Assembly (NCBI GenBank): GCA_029261475.1
Contig: JAJDBG010000024.1
Span: 1-50,956, forward strand
Origin: Nitrospinaceae bacterium
GTDB lineage: Bacteria > Nitrospinota > Nitrospinia > Nitrospinales > VA-1
Reading direction: 5' to 3'
Length of the DNA: 50,956 nt
Part shown: piece by piece, positions 37,240 to 48,882 of the stretch
Layout: every line of letters starts with the position of its first letter
Position numbering within the stretch: position 1 is the stretch's first letter
Translations under genes and position numbers: made by a program
Notes under the pieces: model-generated
What the model saw: only the letters and a program-made list of their open reading frames with translations
What the model was told of the DNA's origin: nothing
Database searches by the model: none

Positions 37240-37300
37240 GACCCCCCTTCCTCCGAGTTGATCAAGCAATCCTCGCCAGACTCGAAGGAATGGGGGGTTT
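37240..37300 (+). terminator. Long hairpin terminator after nrdJ
   Basis: ACCCCCCTTCCTCCGAGT (37241-37258) pairs with ACTCGAAGGAATGGGGGGT (37280-37298) with few mismatches; a weak T-stretch (TTTCTATTT) follows. Confidence 0.7.
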
Positions 37301-37321
37301 CTATTTGGATTTCCCCTATAA

Positions 37322-37375
37322 GGTAATTTTGAGGGAATCCCCCTCAGGACCTTATTCAACACGTCCTTTCAGGAA
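37322..37375. repeat. 54-bp dispersed repeat, copy A
   Basis: TCAGGACCTTATTCAACACG at 37344-37363 and the flanks back to GGTAATTTT (37322) recur at 46709-46765. The core matches 28 of 32 bases. AGGAC and GTCCT inside it can pair. Confidence 0.65.
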
Positions 37376-37548
37376 TGGGAATTGCCACTCTGAAAATAAA
37401 TGAATCGTTTTCTCTTCCAATAGCATTGAAAGAGGACAACATTTTCAACAAATATCTGAAGCCCGTGTTATATTTTTAGAAAAGATTTCAGTAAAATGCG
37501 TCCTTCAGTTTCTTCTTCGAACATAAAATTTCAACACACCGAGCTATC
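37376..37548. other. Presumed guaB promoter region
   Basis: A 173-bp A+T-rich stretch without a gene; I could not single out a promoter. No guanine-responsive riboswitch pattern was recognised. Confidence 0.3.
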
Positions 37549-39012
37549 ATGATCGAACCGGAAAAAATTAAAACTTACCTTACTTTTGACGATGTCCTTC
37601 TCCTGCCAGCGCATTCCAAAGTACTGCCCACGTCTGTCAGTGTCAAAGCCAGACTGACCCGTCAAATTCAATTGAACTGTCCCTTGATCAGCGCACCAAT
37701 GGACCGAGTCACCGAATGGTCACTCGCCATAGCCATTGCACTCGAAGGTGGCATCGGCATCATTCACCGCAATCTCGACCCTAAAGAACAGCGCAAGATG
37801 GTAGACCGCGTCAAGCGCGCCACGAGCGTTATGGTCCCCGACCCTATCACCATGGGCCCCGAAGAAACCGTTGGTAAAGCTCTGGAGATCAAGAAAAAAT
37901 ACAACATCTCAGGCATCCCAATCGTTGAGGGAAACAAGCCTGTGGGAATATTGACCAATCGCGACCTGCGTTTTGAGACCGATGTCAATAAACCCGTCAG
38001 CAGTTTGATGACTCGCGATCTGGTCACCATTTCCACAGGGACACCGATGGAAACGTCGAAGAAACTTTTGCACGACAATCGCATTGAGAAACTGCTCGTC
38101 GTTGACAAAAGAGGTAACCTGAAAGGACTGCTCACCATTCGAGACATCGAACAATCTGAAAAATTTCCAAATGCGGCAAAGGACAAACAAGGACGACTGT
38201 TAGTTGGTGCCGCTCTCGGGGTGAAAGAAAATCAGGAAGAGCATATCGAATCACTCATCAAAGTCGGTCTCGACGTTCTGGTCATCGACAGTGCTCATGG
38301 TCATTCTGAAGGCGTTTTAGAAACGGTGCGCCGAGCAAAAAAAGCATTCCCTGATCTGCCCATCATCGGCGGCAACGTGGCAACAGCAGAAGGCACTCTG
38401 GCACTGATAAAAGCGGGAGCAGATGCGGTAAAGGTTGGCATCGGCCCCGGCTCTATCTGCACCACTCGTGTCGTTTCAGGCGTTGGAGTTCCACAGATTT
38501 CGGCAATCGCCGACTGCGTTAAAGCGGCCAGTAGAAAAAATATTCCTATCATTGCAGATGGTGGCATCAAAAATTCCGGCGAGATCACCAAGGCCATTGC
38601 CGCGGGTGCCTCTACGGTAATGATCGGATCTTTATTCGCTGGTTGTGAAGAAAGTCCCGGAGAGAAAATTTTATTTCAAGGCCGAAGCTACAAAGAATAT
38701 CGCGGCATGGGATCGGTCGCCGCCATGAGCCAAGGCTCCAGCGACCGCTATTTTCAAGATCGTGAGCTTTCCGAAAGTAAACTGGTTCCCGAAGGGGTCG
38801 AAGCACGCATCCCTTTTCGCGGCCCACTTTCTTTCACCGTCCACCAAATGGTTGGCGGACTGCGTGCAGGCATGGGTTACTGTGGAGCCAAAGACATCGA
38901 AGCTCTGCGTCAAAACGCAAAATTCATTCGCGTTACCGCCGCAGGTTTGAAAGAAAGCCACGTCCACGACGTGATTGTCACCCAGGAATCACCCAATTAT
39001 CAAACCGAATGA
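37549..39012 (+). CDS. guaB: Inosine-5'-monophosphate dehydrogenase
   Basis: A 487-residue NAD-dependent enzyme that oxidises IMP to XMP, the first committed step to GMP. The catalytic loop [18 protein letters not shown] near residue 300 holds the nucleophilic Cys, [10 protein letters not shown] and [12 protein letters not shown] are the phosphate-binding segments, and [10 protein letters not shown] is the flap start. Two CBS domains are inserted at about 90-205 ([22 protein letters not shown] and the following pair). Length is standard. guaA follows after 31 bp. Confidence 0.97.
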   Translation: MIEPEKIKTYLTFDDVLLLPAHSKVLPTSVSVKARLTRQIQLNCPLISAPMDRVTEWSLAIAIALEGGIGIIHRNLDPKEQRKMVDRVKRATSVMVPDPITMGPEETVGKALEIKKKYNISGIPIVEGNKPVGILTNRDLRFETDVNKPVSSLMTRDLVTISTGTPMETSKKLLHDNRIEKLLVVDKRGNLKGLLTIRDIEQSEKFPNAAKDKQGRLLVGAALGVKENQEEHIESLIKVGLDVLVIDSAHGHSEGVLETVRRAKKAFPDLPIIGGNVATAEGTLALIKAGADAVKVGIGPGSICTTRVVSGVGVPQISAIADCVKAASRKNIPIIADGGIKNSGEITKAIAAGASTVMIGSLFAGCEESPGEKILFQGRSYKEYRGMGSVAAMSQGSSDRYFQDRELSESKLVPEGVEARIPFRGPLSFTVHQMVGGLRAGMGYCGAKDIEALRQNAKFIRVTAAGLKESHVHDVIVTQESPNYQTE

Positions 39013-39043
39013 CCTCTTTTAAAGCCCTGAATCGTATCTCCAA

Positions 39044-40597
39044 ATGACCGATAAATTACACGACCAAAAAATCCTGATCATTGATTATGGATCACAGTAC
39101 ACACAAAACATCGCTCGAAAAATTCGCGAGGCACAGGTGTATTGCGAAATTCATCCCTGCACGACAAAATGGGAGGATATCCAGAAATTAAAACCGCGTG
39201 GGATCATCTTGTCAGGTGGCCCCTCCAGCGTTCTGGAACCGGAAGCCCCTTTATGCGACCCGCGTATTTTTGAAATGGGCGTTCCTGTGCTTGGTGTGTG
39301 CTATGGCTTCCAATTGCTCACTCACCTCCTGCAAGGGAAAGTCGATCCGGCAGAAAAACGCGAATTCGGTCGTGCAAGTCTGATCATTCCAGAAACATCT
39401 CCGTTATTTGAAGATGTCAAAAATGAAACAATCGTCTGGATGAGCCACGGTGATCGCATTTCTAAACTGCCACCCGGATTCAGAGCCTCGGCGCATACAA
39501 GCAATTCACCCATCGCCGCTGTTGAAAATCCCGAAACGAAAATCTATGGGCTTCAGTTTCACCCAGAAGTCGTTCACACCGTTGAAGGAAGGCAGATCAT
39601 CGATAATTTTCTTTTCCGTATTTGCCAATGTGAACGCAATTGGAAAATGGAATCTCTCGCTGAAAGCACTATCGAAGCGGTGAGAGTACAAGCAGGCGAT
39701 TCCCGTGTCATCTGTGGCTTGAGTGGCGGAGTCGATTCCTCAGTTGTTGCGGTATTGGTTCATAAAGCTATCGAAGACCGGCTGACATGTATCTTTATCG
39801 ACAACGGACTCCTCCGGGCTGGAGAAAGGGACAAAGTCGAAAAAACCTTTCGCGATAATTTTCACTTCAACCTGGTTGTCGTGGACGCGGCTGAAACTTT
39901 TCTGGAACGTCTGAAAGGCGTGACCGACCCTGAGCAAAAACGGAAAATCATCGGCAATGTATTTATCGAAACCTTCGAAGCTGAAGCCAAAAAACTCGGG
40001 CAATTTGATTTTCTGGCCCAAGGCACTTTGTATCCAGATGTGATCGAATCGGTCTCCTTCAAGGGCGGGCCTTCGGCGGTTATCAAATCGCATCACAATG
40101 TCGGCGGACTGCCTGAAAAAATGGCAATGAAACTGATCGAGCCGCTTCGCGAGTTTTTTAAAGATGAGGCGCGATTGCTAGGAAGAGAACTCGGCATTCC
40201 CGAAGACATTCTCCAACGCCAACCTTTCCCCGGCCCCGGGCTGGCAATTCGTATTTTAGGTGCCATCACTCACGAAGGCTTGGACGTGTTACGTGCGGCA
40301 GATACTATTTTACTGGAAGAAATCAAAAAAGCGGGATACTACGATAAGCTCTGGCAATCCTTCATGGTCCTGCTCCCTGTCAAAACCGTTGGTGTCATGG
40401 GCGACTCCAGAACCTACGAAAATGTAGCTGCTATCCGGGCTGTGACCAGTGCCGATGGCATGACCGCCGACTGGGCGCGCCTGCCCTACGATCTGTTAGG
40501 CAATATTTCCAATCGCATCATCAACGAAGTCCGTGGCATCAATCGAGTCGTACTCGATATCAGCTCCAAACCTCCCGGCACCATCGAATGGGAATAA
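39044..40597 (+). CDS. guaA: GMP synthase (glutamine-hydrolysing)
   Basis: A 517-residue enzyme that aminates XMP to GMP. The N-terminal class I amidotransferase has GVCYGFQLL with the Cys nucleophile and [10 protein letters not shown] for His/Glu. The ATP pyrophosphatase domain has the P-loop [10 protein letters not shown], and the dimerisation domain ends [17 protein letters not shown], the canonical C-terminus. It forms an operon with guaB. No terminator of its own is clear; the hairpin at 40678 fits the opposite strand better. Confidence 0.97.
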   Translation: MTDKLHDQKILIIDYGSQYTQNIARKIREAQVYCEIHPCTTKWEDIQKLKPRGIILSGGPSSVLEPEAPLCDPRIFEMGVPVLGVCYGFQLLTHLLQGKVDPAEKREFGRASLIIPETSPLFEDVKNETIVWMSHGDRISKLPPGFRASAHTSNSPIAAVENPETKIYGLQFHPEVVHTVEGRQIIDNFLFRICQCERNWKMESLAESTIEAVRVQAGDSRVICGLSGGVDSSVVAVLVHKAIEDRLTCIFIDNGLLRAGERDKVEKTFRDNFHFNLVVVDAAETFLERLKGVTDPEQKRKIIGNVFIETFEAEAKKLGQFDFLAQGTLYPDVIESVSFKGGPSAVIKSHHNVGGLPEKMAMKLIEPLREFFKDEARLLGRELGIPEDILQRQPFPGPGLAIRILGAITHEGLDVLRAADTILLEEIKKAGYYDKLWQSFMVLLPVKTVGVMGDSRTYENVAAIRAVTSADGMTADWARLPYDLLGNISNRIINEVRGINRVVLDISSKPPGTIEWE

Positions 40598-40677
40598 TTA
40601 ACGAGGCACCAGTGGTCAGAGGTTGTGCGACACTAGCATTTACAATAATTCGGACGCAATCGAAAGTTTCTGCATAG

Positions 40678-40699
40678 AAAAATTCCCGCCGGAGCGGGA
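40678..40699 (-). terminator. Terminator of comF-GIY-YIG transcript
   Basis: TCCCGC/GCGGGA stem with a 4-nt loop (40684-40699); on the minus strand it is followed by TTTTT (40682-40678). It lies 34 bp after the GIY-YIG stop. Confidence 0.7.
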
Positions 40700-40732
40700 C
40701 AGCAAATACAGTCCCCATACTTAAATAGAAAA

Positions 40733-41026
40733 TTATTGACAGCCGGCCTGACCTGCTAAGTAGAGTTTTTCCGAACGTTTCATTTTCTTGATTTGAGCCT
40801 CGCGGATGGAAGCCGAAGACCGATCCGGGAAAGATTCCCGGTAGATTATTTTGACCGGCTTGGAGAGTCGGAAATACCTCGCCCCCTTCTTTCCGCTCAT
40901 ATGTTCTTTCAATCTGCGTTCAGGGTCCGTTGTAATACCCGTGTACAGTTTCCCCGACTCCGCTTCAATAATGTACACCGTCCACGTCGAAGACTTCTTT
41001 GAGTTCATGTCCTCTTTTTCCATCAT
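40733..41026 (-). CDS. GIY-YIG nuclease-domain protein (UPF0213/YhbQ-like)
   Basis: A 97-residue single-domain GIY-YIG protein. VYIIEAESGKLYTGITTDPERRLKEH carries the two motif halves (here VYI and YTGI) and the Arg and His/Glu that follow; the end REAQIKKMKRSEKLYL is typical of the YhbQ group. Members probably nick or bind DNA; roles are poorly defined. ATG 41026 overlaps the comF stop by ATGA, so the two are translationally coupled. ATG 41023 or 41008 are alternatives. Confidence 0.82.
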   Translation of the reverse strand: MMEKEDMNSKKSSTWTVYIIEAESGKLYTGITTDPERRLKEHMSGKKGARYFRLSKPVKIIYRESFPDRSSASIREAQIKKMKRSEKLYLAGQAGCQ

Positions 41027-41799
41027 GCTCGCGCCAGAGTAAAAACAAATACGCGCCCGCAATTTGATCGTTTCAACATTTTAGACGCTTCGTTCACGGT
41101 AGCCCCGGTAGTGAACACATCGTCCACTAAAATCAGGTCCTTGCCCACCAATATATTTTTATCCATTACCGAAAAGGCACCCTTCACATTTTTAACCCGT
41201 TCGGTTTTATTTTTCTTCGCTTGCGGCCCAGTGTCCCTGTTCTTGATGAGCCATTCTCGCCCCATGGGCAAATCAAACCGTTTGGCAATCAAATCGGCTA
41301 TCAAATGAGCCTGATCAAATTGTCTCTCTTGCAATTTATTTTTATACAGAGGAACAGGAAGAACCCAAAAGCCCTTTAATTCATCCCCTCTATAAGGGAA
41401 ATAGCGATCCAGCAGAGAGCTGATTTCAGAAACAACACCCCGTTGCGGGCGATATTTGAAAAAATGAATCAATTCCTTCAGGACGGTATCGTAACGCCCC
41501 AGAGACCGCGCTCGATCAAAGACGAAAGGTTTCTTCCGGCAAAGCCCGCATTGGAAATCCTCGCGTGGGAAATCATAAGAAATATCCGCAGGCGCACCAC
41601 AAGTGTGACAAAGTGCTTCCGTTAAGAACTGAATAGCCTCGCGACAATCCCCGCAAAGGAAATTCCCACCATCAATCCTTGCCCCTTCGCAATAAATACA
41701 AGACTGGGGGAACATACTGTCACAAAAAGTGTCCCACACATTCGAGAAGCCTCGACGCAATTGTTGATCCTTAGAGTCCAAATTATTGATCCAATTCAA
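41023..41799 (-). CDS. comF: ComF-family phosphoribosyltransferase-like protein
   Basis: A 258-residue protein with an N-terminal zinc-binding part (CIYCEG, CGDC, CHTC, CGLC at about 34-100) and a C-terminal type I phosphoribosyltransferase domain with DLILVDDVFTTGATVNEA. ComF and its relatives are needed for natural DNA uptake or for using DNA as nutrient. The frame opens at TTG 41799; MFPQSC at 41715 is a possible internal start but would leave the zinc motif at the very N-terminus. Operon with the GIY-YIG gene. Whether this organism is competent cannot be judged from here. Confidence 0.85.
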   Translation of the reverse strand: MNWINNLDSKDQQLRRGFSNVWDTFCDSMFPQSCIYCEGARIDGGNFLCGDCREAIQFLTEALCHTCGAPADISYDFPREDFQCGLCRKKPFVFDRARSLGRYDTVLKELIHFFKYRPQRGVVSEISSLLDRYFPYRGDELKGFWVLPVPLYKNKLQERQFDQAHLIADLIAKRFDLPMGREWLIKNRDTGPQAKKNKTERVKNVKGAFSVMDKNILVGKDLILVDDVFTTGATVNEASKMLKRSNCGRVFVFTLARA

Positions 41800-41881
41800 A
41801 TTAAGAGGAAATTTTCATAAGATTTTATTGGAAATTTATGCTAATTTGCGCACTTCACCTTTAAACTATATATGATTCCCA

Positions 41882-43096
41882 ATGAAAATAAAAAATAATG
41901 AAGATGTCATTGCCCTAACAGACAACCACGTTGCCCGCACCTACGGTCGTTTTCCCATTGCGTTGGATCGGGGAAAAGGTGCCGAAGTTTGGGATCGTTC
42001 GGGCAATCATTATATCGATTTCGTCTCAGGCCTTGCGGTCAACAATCTCGGTCACTGCCACCCTGCAATTGTGAAAGCGATTCAGGAGCAAGCCGGTCGC
42101 CTGCTCCATGTGTCCAATTTGTACCACATCGAACAGCAATCGCAGTTGGCAAGTGAATTGACGCGCTTGAGTTTCGCCGACAAATTCTTCTTTTGTAATA
42201 GCGGCACCGAGGCCAACGAGTCTGCCTTCAAACTGGCGCGTAAATATTTCTTTGACCGTAGCGAAACGGGAAGGAAAGAAATCATCACCTTCGACCGATC
42301 TTTTCATGGACGAACCATCGCTTCTCTTTCGGCAACGGCACAGAAAAAATTTCATGTTGGCTTTGCACCTTTATTGACGGGATTCAAATACGTTCCCTTC
42401 AATGACATTTTAGCTTTGGAAAAAGCAATGGGGCCCAAAACCTGCGCGGTTATGGTAGAACCTGTGCAGGGAGAAGGCGGGGTCAATATGCCTGACAAGG
42501 GATACTTCAAAGCGATGAAAAAGCTTTGCCAAAAATCAGGTGCGCTATTGATATTCGACGAAGTGCAAACGGGATTCGGTCGCACGGGAAAATTATTCGC
42601 TTACGAAAATTTTGGAGTCAAACCCGATATCATCACCTTCGCCAAAGCTTTGGGTGGCGGGCTTGCAATCGGTGCCATGGGAGCGACAAATAAAGTCATG
42701 AAATCTTTTGTACCCGGAACACACGCGGCAACTTTTGGCGGCAATCCACTTGCTTGCTCTGCGGGACTGGCATCTCTAAAGGTGATCTCGAAAAAACGCT
42801 TTTTGGAGGATGTTAAAAAAAAGGGCGATTACTTCATGCAAAAACTCAATCAGCTGGCAAAACGTCATTCCAGCATCACTGAAGTGCGTGGCATAGGATT
42901 GATGTTAGCCGTCCAACTGAATCGACCGGGTGCGGGGATAGTGAACGAGTGCATGCGTAACGGGGTATTGGTCAATTGTATTCAAAGCGACATCCTGCGT
43001 TTCCTTCCGCCATTGACTGCGACAAAAAAACAGATCGACCTTGTTGTGAAAGCGGTTGATCTTGCATTCATTGAAATTTTTGGGGAGAGCGACTGA
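41882..43096 (+). CDS. argD: Acetylornithine aminotransferase
   Basis: A 404-residue PLP-dependent class III aminotransferase that makes N-acetylornithine in arginine synthesis. GTEANESAFKLARKYF, FHGRTIASLSAT, VEPVQGEGG, LIFDEVQTGFGRTG and the PLP lysine in FAKALGGGLAIGA are present. Because argF follows 2 bp later, ArgD is a better name than the ornithine or GABA aminotransferases of the same family. Start ATG at 41882; no obvious ribosome binding site. Confidence 0.9.
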   Translation: MKIKNNEDVIALTDNHVARTYGRFPIALDRGKGAEVWDRSGNHYIDFVSGLAVNNLGHCHPAIVKAIQEQAGRLLHVSNLYHIEQQSQLASELTRLSFADKFFFCNSGTEANESAFKLARKYFFDRSETGRKEIITFDRSFHGRTIASLSATAQKKFHVGFAPLLTGFKYVPFNDILALEKAMGPKTCAVMVEPVQGEGGVNMPDKGYFKAMKKLCQKSGALLIFDEVQTGFGRTGKLFAYENFGVKPDIITFAKALGGGLAIGAMGATNKVMKSFVPGTHAATFGGNPLACSAGLASLKVISKKRFLEDVKKKGDYFMQKLNQLAKRHSSITEVRGIGLMLAVQLNRPGAGIVNECMRNGVLVNCIQSDILRFLPPLTATKKQIDLVVKAVDLAFIEIFGESD

Positions 43097-43098
43097 TC

Positions 43099-43998
43099 GT
43101 GAAAAAAGATTTCCTCAAGTTAGCCGATCTCAACCGCCAAGAAATCCTTGATCTTCTGGAGCGAACAGAGATCTTAAAAAAAGAACGGCTCGAAAATATT
43201 CCTCACCCTGTTTTGCAGGGCAAGTCACTGGGAATGATTTTCAGAAAGAATTCAACCCGAACTCGCATCTCATTCGAAGTTGGAATGTTTGAGTTGGGCG
43301 GCCATGCCTTGTATTTGACAGACGAGCAACTTCAAATAAAACGAGGCGAATCTATCGAAGATTCGGCCCGTGTCCTTTCGCGTTATTTGCATGGCATCAT
43401 GATTCGCAATAACGATTTTGAAGAGGCCCGACTGCTCGCCGAGCATGCAAATATTCCTATCATCAATGGCTTGACGGACAAGAATCATCCTGTTCAGGTT
43501 TTGTGCGATCTGTTCACCTTGAAAGAAAAACTGGGTCGAACGGAAAACTTCTGCCTCGCTTACGTGGGTGACGGCAACAATATGACCTATTCATGGATGG
43601 AGGCCGCTGAGCTGTTTGACTTTCAATTGAACATTGCTACGCCACCAGAATGCGCTACACCGGGAACTGAAGATTTTTCCCATCTCAGCAACGTTTCATT
43701 TTTCTCTTCGGCAGAGGAAGCTGTGAAGGGCGCAGATGTGATCTACTCCGATGTGTGGGTGAGCATGGGCATGGAGGCAGAGGAAGAGAAAAAAAAGAAA
43801 CTTCTGCAACCTTTTCAAATCAATCAGAGGTTACTCGATCAGGCCAACCCTGGAGCCATCGTCATGCACTGCTTGCCAGCCCATCGCGGCGACGAGATCA
43901 CGGGCGATGTTCTGGACGGTCCCCATTCCGTTGTTTTCGACCAGGCCGAAAACCGACTGCACACGCAAAAAGCCTTGCTTGAAAAACTGTTGTCCTAA
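43099..43998 (+). CDS. argF: Ornithine carbamoyltransferase
   Basis: A 299-residue enzyme joining carbamoyl phosphate and ornithine to citrulline. The carbamoyl-phosphate loop FRKNSTRTRISFE (STRTR), HPVQVLCDLFT, and the ornithine-side HCLPAHRGDEI are intact, so it is an OTCase rather than aspartate carbamoyltransferase. It starts at GTG 43099, 2 bp after argD stops, in an argDF operon. argG and argH are not next. Confidence 0.95.
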   Translation: MKKDFLKLADLNRQEILDLLERTEILKKERLENIPHPVLQGKSLGMIFRKNSTRTRISFEVGMFELGGHALYLTDEQLQIKRGESIEDSARVLSRYLHGIMIRNNDFEEARLLAEHANIPIINGLTDKNHPVQVLCDLFTLKEKLGRTENFCLAYVGDGNNMTYSWMEAAELFDFQLNIATPPECATPGTEDFSHLSNVSFFSSAEEAVKGADVIYSDVWVSMGMEAEEEKKKKLLQPFQINQRLLDQANPGAIVMHCLPAHRGDEITGDVLDGPHSVVFDQAENRLHTQKALLEKLLS

Positions 43999-44087
43999 AA
44001 GCATCTCCCCAAAAACCCTGACAACAAAGGCACACAGGATCGGTGAGGTATACCACCCACGTGCAAAAACAATCCTACTTTGTTTAG

Positions 44088-45209
<1,122 letters not shown>

Positions 45210-45217
45210 TCGACGGC

Positions 45218-46666
45218 CTATTGAAATCCGAAAAGAGGCCAGTACAGCAACAGCAAAAAGTAAAAGGCAAGCATTCCCATTAGGCTGAGCAGAAGGCCCG
45301 ATTTCATCATGTCTCCCAGCGGAATGTAGCGGGAAGAATAGGCCAATGCCGATGCAGGTGTCGCAATCGGAAGAATGAATGCAAAGTTGCTGGGAATCAC
45401 AATGGCCATAGTCGCCAACGCAGGGCTGATCCCATAACCATCACAAAGGCTAACAGCAGGTGGCAATAATACGGCAATGACTGCAGAATTGCTCATGAAG
45501 GTGGTGAAGATCGTCGAAAGCAAGGCCAGGACAATCAAAAACATTCCTGAAGACTCGACAACGCCTTCAAAAGATTTTTGTGCCAACCAATGGGCCGCTC
45601 CCGTGCTCGCCATCACATCCCCCAGACAAATGGCTCCTCCATACATGAGGATAATCGCCCAGTTGACATGTTCATCCACCATCTTCCAATTGATCAGATT
45701 CAGGATGAACAGAACAACGGTAGCTACGATTGCAATGTTGGCAATGCCTAATTCATCGCCATAAATAAACCAGGAAACTATGGTGGAAATCATCACCCCC
45801 GCAACGCCTTTTTCGCGAAAACTCAATCGGCCGAGGTCCTCATATTTTTTTCTTAAAATGTCACAGACTGGTTTCGTATCGACTGGCTCTGGAGTGAACA
45901 GGAAAACCAGAGTCGCCCAACCTGTAGCAAGCAAGATAAACACCAAGGGAAAACTCAAGGCTGTGTATTGCACGAATCCAATAGAGTGTTCGCCATGAGT
46001 GATTTTTTCAAGGATTTCGACAGCCAGTGGAACGCGCGCTCCACCCATAACCGTCATGGAACCACCGATGATACAACCCCAACCGAGCGCAAAAAACAGC
46101 GATTTCCCAAGCTGGGACTTCCCACGCTCAAGCTTCAAAATACCGACAAGCTCCATTACCAGCGGGAACAACATAGCCGCCACAGCATGCTCGGACATGA
46201 AACAAGAGCTGACTGCTGAAAAAAAATAAACGCTACTGACCAAACGAACGGGACTGTCTCCCCATTTCCCCAAAAACCACATCGAGAGCCGAGAACTCAA
46301 TCCACTGGCAATCATCGCCGCCGAGAGGATGAAGGCCCCCAATATAAAAAATACGGCTTTGTTGCCAAAAAAGGAATAGACCTGTGAGGATTCCATGATG
46401 CCCAACATTGGAACCCCGCCAATGACCATCAAACTGGTGATGGACAACGGAATCACATTGGTTGCCCACAAGCTGACACACAGTCCAAACAAACAAAGGG
46501 TCCGATACCCTTCGAGAGAAAGATCCGCCGGCCCATCCAGGTTCAGACAAAATGCAAATAGTGAGAAAAACAGGAACAGAAGCAAGCCGCGACGCGTGCG
46601 ATCCAGTATCACAATCCAAAGGGGTCTTTGGTCGATTATAATTTGTGGCGGCCCTTCAGTTGACAT
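45218..46666 (-). CDS. DASS-family (SLC13) sodium:dicarboxylate/sulfate-type transporter
   Basis: A 482-residue membrane protein with about 11-12 helices. The two SNT-type hairpin signatures of the DASS family are readable as FMSEHAVAAMLFPLVMEL near residue 155 and FMSNSAVIAVLLPPAVSL near 398, both with the conserved Ser/Asn-x-x-V; the end has IVIPSNFAFILPIATPASALAY. The substrate may be a dicarboxylate, sulfate or similar anion and cannot be fixed. The gene is convergent with tgt, 8 bp apart, with no terminator between. Confidence 0.85.
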   Translation of the reverse strand: MSTEGPPQIIIDQRPLWIVILDRTRRGLLLFLFFSLFAFCLNLDGPADLSLEGYRTLCLFGLCVSLWATNVIPLSITSLMVIGGVPMLGIMESSQVYSFFGNKAVFFILGAFILSAAMIASGLSSRLSMWFLGKWGDSPVRLVSSVYFFSAVSSCFMSEHAVAAMLFPLVMELVGILKLERGKSQLGKSLFFALGWGCIIGGSMTVMGGARVPLAVEILEKITHGEHSIGFVQYTALSFPLVFILLATGWATLVFLFTPEPVDTKPVCDILRKKYEDLGRLSFREKGVAGVMISTIVSWFIYGDELGIANIAIVATVVLFILNLINWKMVDEHVNWAIILMYGGAICLGDVMASTGAAHWLAQKSFEGVVESSGMFLIVLALLSTIFTTFMSNSAVIAVLLPPAVSLCDGYGISPALATMAIVIPSNFAFILPIATPASALAYSSRYIPLGDMMKSGLLLSLMGMLAFYFLLLLYWPLFGFQ

Positions 46667-46708
46667 TGCGGGAAATTCTAAATGGGGTTTAAAGGGACTA
46701 TTGAAAAC

Positions 46709-46765
46709 GGTAAATTTTTGGGAATTTCTCCGTTCAGGACTTTATTCAACACGCCCTTAAAGGAA
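46709..46765. repeat. 54-bp dispersed repeat, copy B
   Basis: Same element as 37322-37375: GGTAAATTTTTGGGAATTTC, then TCAGGACTTTATTCAACACG (46734-46753). Lies in a 268-bp gap between the transporter and the sigma-54 activator; nothing else is seen in that gap. Confidence 0.65.
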
Positions 46766-46934
46766 CTGAACAAAATACCGTAGTTTGCCTTTAACTTCAA
46801 TGGTTTTTGGTAACACTCATAAGACACCGGCCAAGAAATTATTTATCCGCAGGCAAACCTTGGCATATTCATAACATTTAATAGTTTATGCCATGAACAG
46901 GAAAAGCACTCCAAAATATGCTTCATTGAGATAT

Positions 46935-48386
46935 CTATATTTTTTCCAGACCCATGCGTGCAATTCTTGAGGTCAAGGTGGTTGGCGGAATCTCTAATAA
47001 TTCTGCCGCACCGCCTTCTCCAAATATTTTCCATTTCGTTTGGATTAAAGCTCTCAAAATATTTTCACGCTCAAATTGCTTTACTTCAGCAAAAGTTGAA
47101 ATCCTCTCCTGAGGAAGATGACTTTGACTTCCAATTATATCGACGGATACTTTTTTTCCTGAAAGTATTTTAGGCAAATCAATTTGAAGCTTGCCTGTAC
47201 GTGAAACAATCACAGCTCTTTCTATGACATTTTGAAGTTCTCTGATATTTCCCGGCCAATCATAATTCTGCAAAGAAATAAGATTGGCTTTCGATAGTTT
47301 CATGCCAGAGCGATTGATTTTTTTTTCAGCGAGCCTTAAAAAATGGCAAGCCAGCAAAGGGATGTCTTCAATTCTTTCCCTCAAAGGAGGCACTTCCAGA
47401 GGAAAAACATGGAGGCGATAATACAAATCTTCCCGAAATCTTCCTTCACTAACGTCATTCTTTAAATTTCTGTTAGTGGCCGCGACCAACCTCACGTTGA
47501 CCTTCAAAGTCTTCTCACTTCCAACGCGTTCAAAGGTGCCTTCCTGAAGGACACGCAGTAATTTGCTTTGCAAGTCCAACGGAATTTCTCCGACCTCGTC
47601 CAAAAACAAAGTCCCGCCATCCGCCAATTCAAACCTCCCAATTCGATCCTTGATGGCACCCGTAAAAGCTCCTTTAACATGACCAAAAAATTCGCTCTCA
47701 TAGAGCTCCCTTGGAACAGAGGCGCAATTGACCCGGATCAAAGACCGATCAGATCTGGGGCTCTGCTTATGAATTTCATGAGCGATGAGTTCTTTCCCCG
47801 CTCCCGATTCCCCAGTGACCAAAACATTAGCCTCTGTAGGAGCGACCATTTCTACTTGTTTTAGAATATTTTGAAGGGCAGGACTTTCGCCAATGATATC
47901 GCCTAAAAGCCGTGATTCAACAACCTCTTCATGGAGATACTCGTTTTCCAGTTCCAATTGTTCGCGCAATCTCTCGATTTCAATGAAAGCTCTTTTTCTT
48001 TCTTCTTCAATTTTTTTGCGCTCAGAAATATTTCGACAAAACCCAACGGCGTACTCCTTCCCATCAAATTCGATAAAATTGACCGCCACATCCATAGGAA
48101 TCAACGAACCCTTTCTCGTTTGATGGCGAGTTTCAAAAGAAATACTTTTTTTCTTCCTCAATTCTTTCCAGAACCTTGCCCAGGTCTTTTTATTTGAGTC
48201 TGGATCAATATCCTGAACGGTAAGACCTATCAGTTCATCCTCTGAATATCCAAAATGTTTGCAGGCAGAATCATTTGCCCTCAGGATCACTCCATTGCAA
48301 TCGTGAAACAGGATGACATCTGCAGAGCATTGAATCGTAAATCTCGCTAACTCCAGCGACCTTTCCTTTTTAATGTCCTTTGCCAT
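46935..48386 (-). CDS. PAS-domain sigma-54-dependent transcriptional activator
   Basis: A 483-residue enhancer-binding protein. Residues about 10-125 are one PAS domain ([20 protein letters not shown] and [13 protein letters not shown]); a coiled linker (130-160) precedes the AAA+ domain with Walker A GESGAGKE near 194, the sigma-54-contacting GAFTGA near 240, and [14 protein letters not shown]. The C-terminus has a Fis-type helix-turn-helix ([20 protein letters not shown]). There is no receiver domain, so it probably senses a small ligand or redox state. It is divergent from the CDGSH-pirin-MFS genes, which have a -24/-12 promoter. Confidence 0.92.
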   Translation of the reverse strand: MAKDIKKERSLELARFTIQCSADVILFHDCNGVILRANDSACKHFGYSEDELIGLTVQDIDPDSNKKTWARFWKELRKKKSISFETRHQTRKGSLIPMDVAVNFIEFDGKEYAVGFCRNISERKKIEEERKRAFIEIERLREQLELENEYLHEEVVESRLLGDIIGESPALQNILKQVEMVAPTEANVLVTGESGAGKELIAHEIHKQSPRSDRSLIRVNCASVPRELYESEFFGHVKGAFTGAIKDRIGRFELADGGTLFLDEVGEIPLDLQSKLLRVLQEGTFERVGSEKTLKVNVRLVAATNRNLKNDVSEGRFREDLYYRLHVFPLEVPPLRERIEDIPLLACHFLRLAEKKINRSGMKLSKANLISLQNYDWPGNIRELQNVIERAVIVSRTGKLQIDLPKILSGKKVSVDIIGSQSHLPQERISTFAEVKQFERENILRALIQTKWKIFGEGGAAELLEIPPTTLTSRIARMGLEKI

Positions 48387-48429
48387 TTCCCAAAACTCCT
48401 GAAATTAACAGAGGGAAATTCAACCCTCA

Positions 48430-48475
48430 AGTCATACTCATTTAAATAGTCATACTACTCATATTAGTATAATAC
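48430..48475. promoter_or_regulatory. Candidate upstream activator sites
   Basis: AGTCATACT occurs at 48430-48438 and again at 48449-48457 (19 bp apart), and ATACT...AGTAT (48453-48470) forms an inverted repeat. They lie about 85-125 bp before the sigma-54 promoter, a normal enhancer distance. Confidence 0.5.
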
Positions 48476-48554
48476 GAAAATGAATAGTTTTTCAAAATCA
48501 ATTAAGCTACCGCCAAGTCCTTTAGGAATAGCACATTAGACCCAAATCGTACTT

Positions 48555-48570
48555 TGGCACATTATCTGCA
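48555..48570 (+). promoter_or_regulatory. Sigma-54 (-24/-12) promoter of the CDGSH-pirin-MFS operon
   Basis: TGGCACATTATCTGCA: the -24 TGGCAC is perfect, the -12 reads CTGCA against TTGCA/T, and GG and GC are separated by the required 10 bp. It ends 54 bp before the CDGSH start codon. Confidence 0.78.
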
Positions 48571-48624
48571 AAGTATCTGATCAGTAAGTCACAACAAATC
48601 AACCATTCCTGGAGGAAATACAAA

Positions 48625-48852
48625 ATGCCTTATCAAAACGAGCCTGTCCTGGTCAATGAAACACCGGGAACAAAACACTATTGCACATGTGGTGAATCCG
48701 CTAACAAACCTTATTGTGATGGTTCTCACGCCAAATTGAATACGGGAAAGTTACCGAAGAAAATAGAAATAACTGAAGGAAAAAAGGTTGCTGTTTGCGA
48801 CTGCGGAAAAACTGGAAATGCACCTTTTTGCGATGGATCACATTCTAAATAA
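48625..48852 (+). CDS. Double CDGSH iron-sulfur domain protein
   Basis: A 75-residue protein with two C-x-C-x(8)-C-x3-H sites: C20, C22, C31, H35 in YCTCGESANKPYCDGSH and C58, C60, C69, H73 in the second half. Each should bind a redox-active, acid-labile 2Fe-2S cluster of the mitoNEET type. GGAGGAAA lies upstream of ATG 48625. It is the first gene after a sigma-54 promoter and is followed by a pirin gene 30 bp later, suggesting a redox or iron-related stress response. Confidence 0.9.
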   Translation: MPYQNEPVLVNETPGTKHYCTCGESANKPYCDGSHAKLNTGKLPKKIEITEGKKVAVCDCGKTGNAPFCDGSHSK

Positions 48853-48882
48853 AAAAACAAAAGACTCAAAAGGAGTCCAGCC

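Noticed and set aside
40598-40732. Hairpin at 40684-40699 as guaA terminator
   Set aside because: The T-run is on the minus strand only, so it fits the comF-GIY-YIG transcript better.
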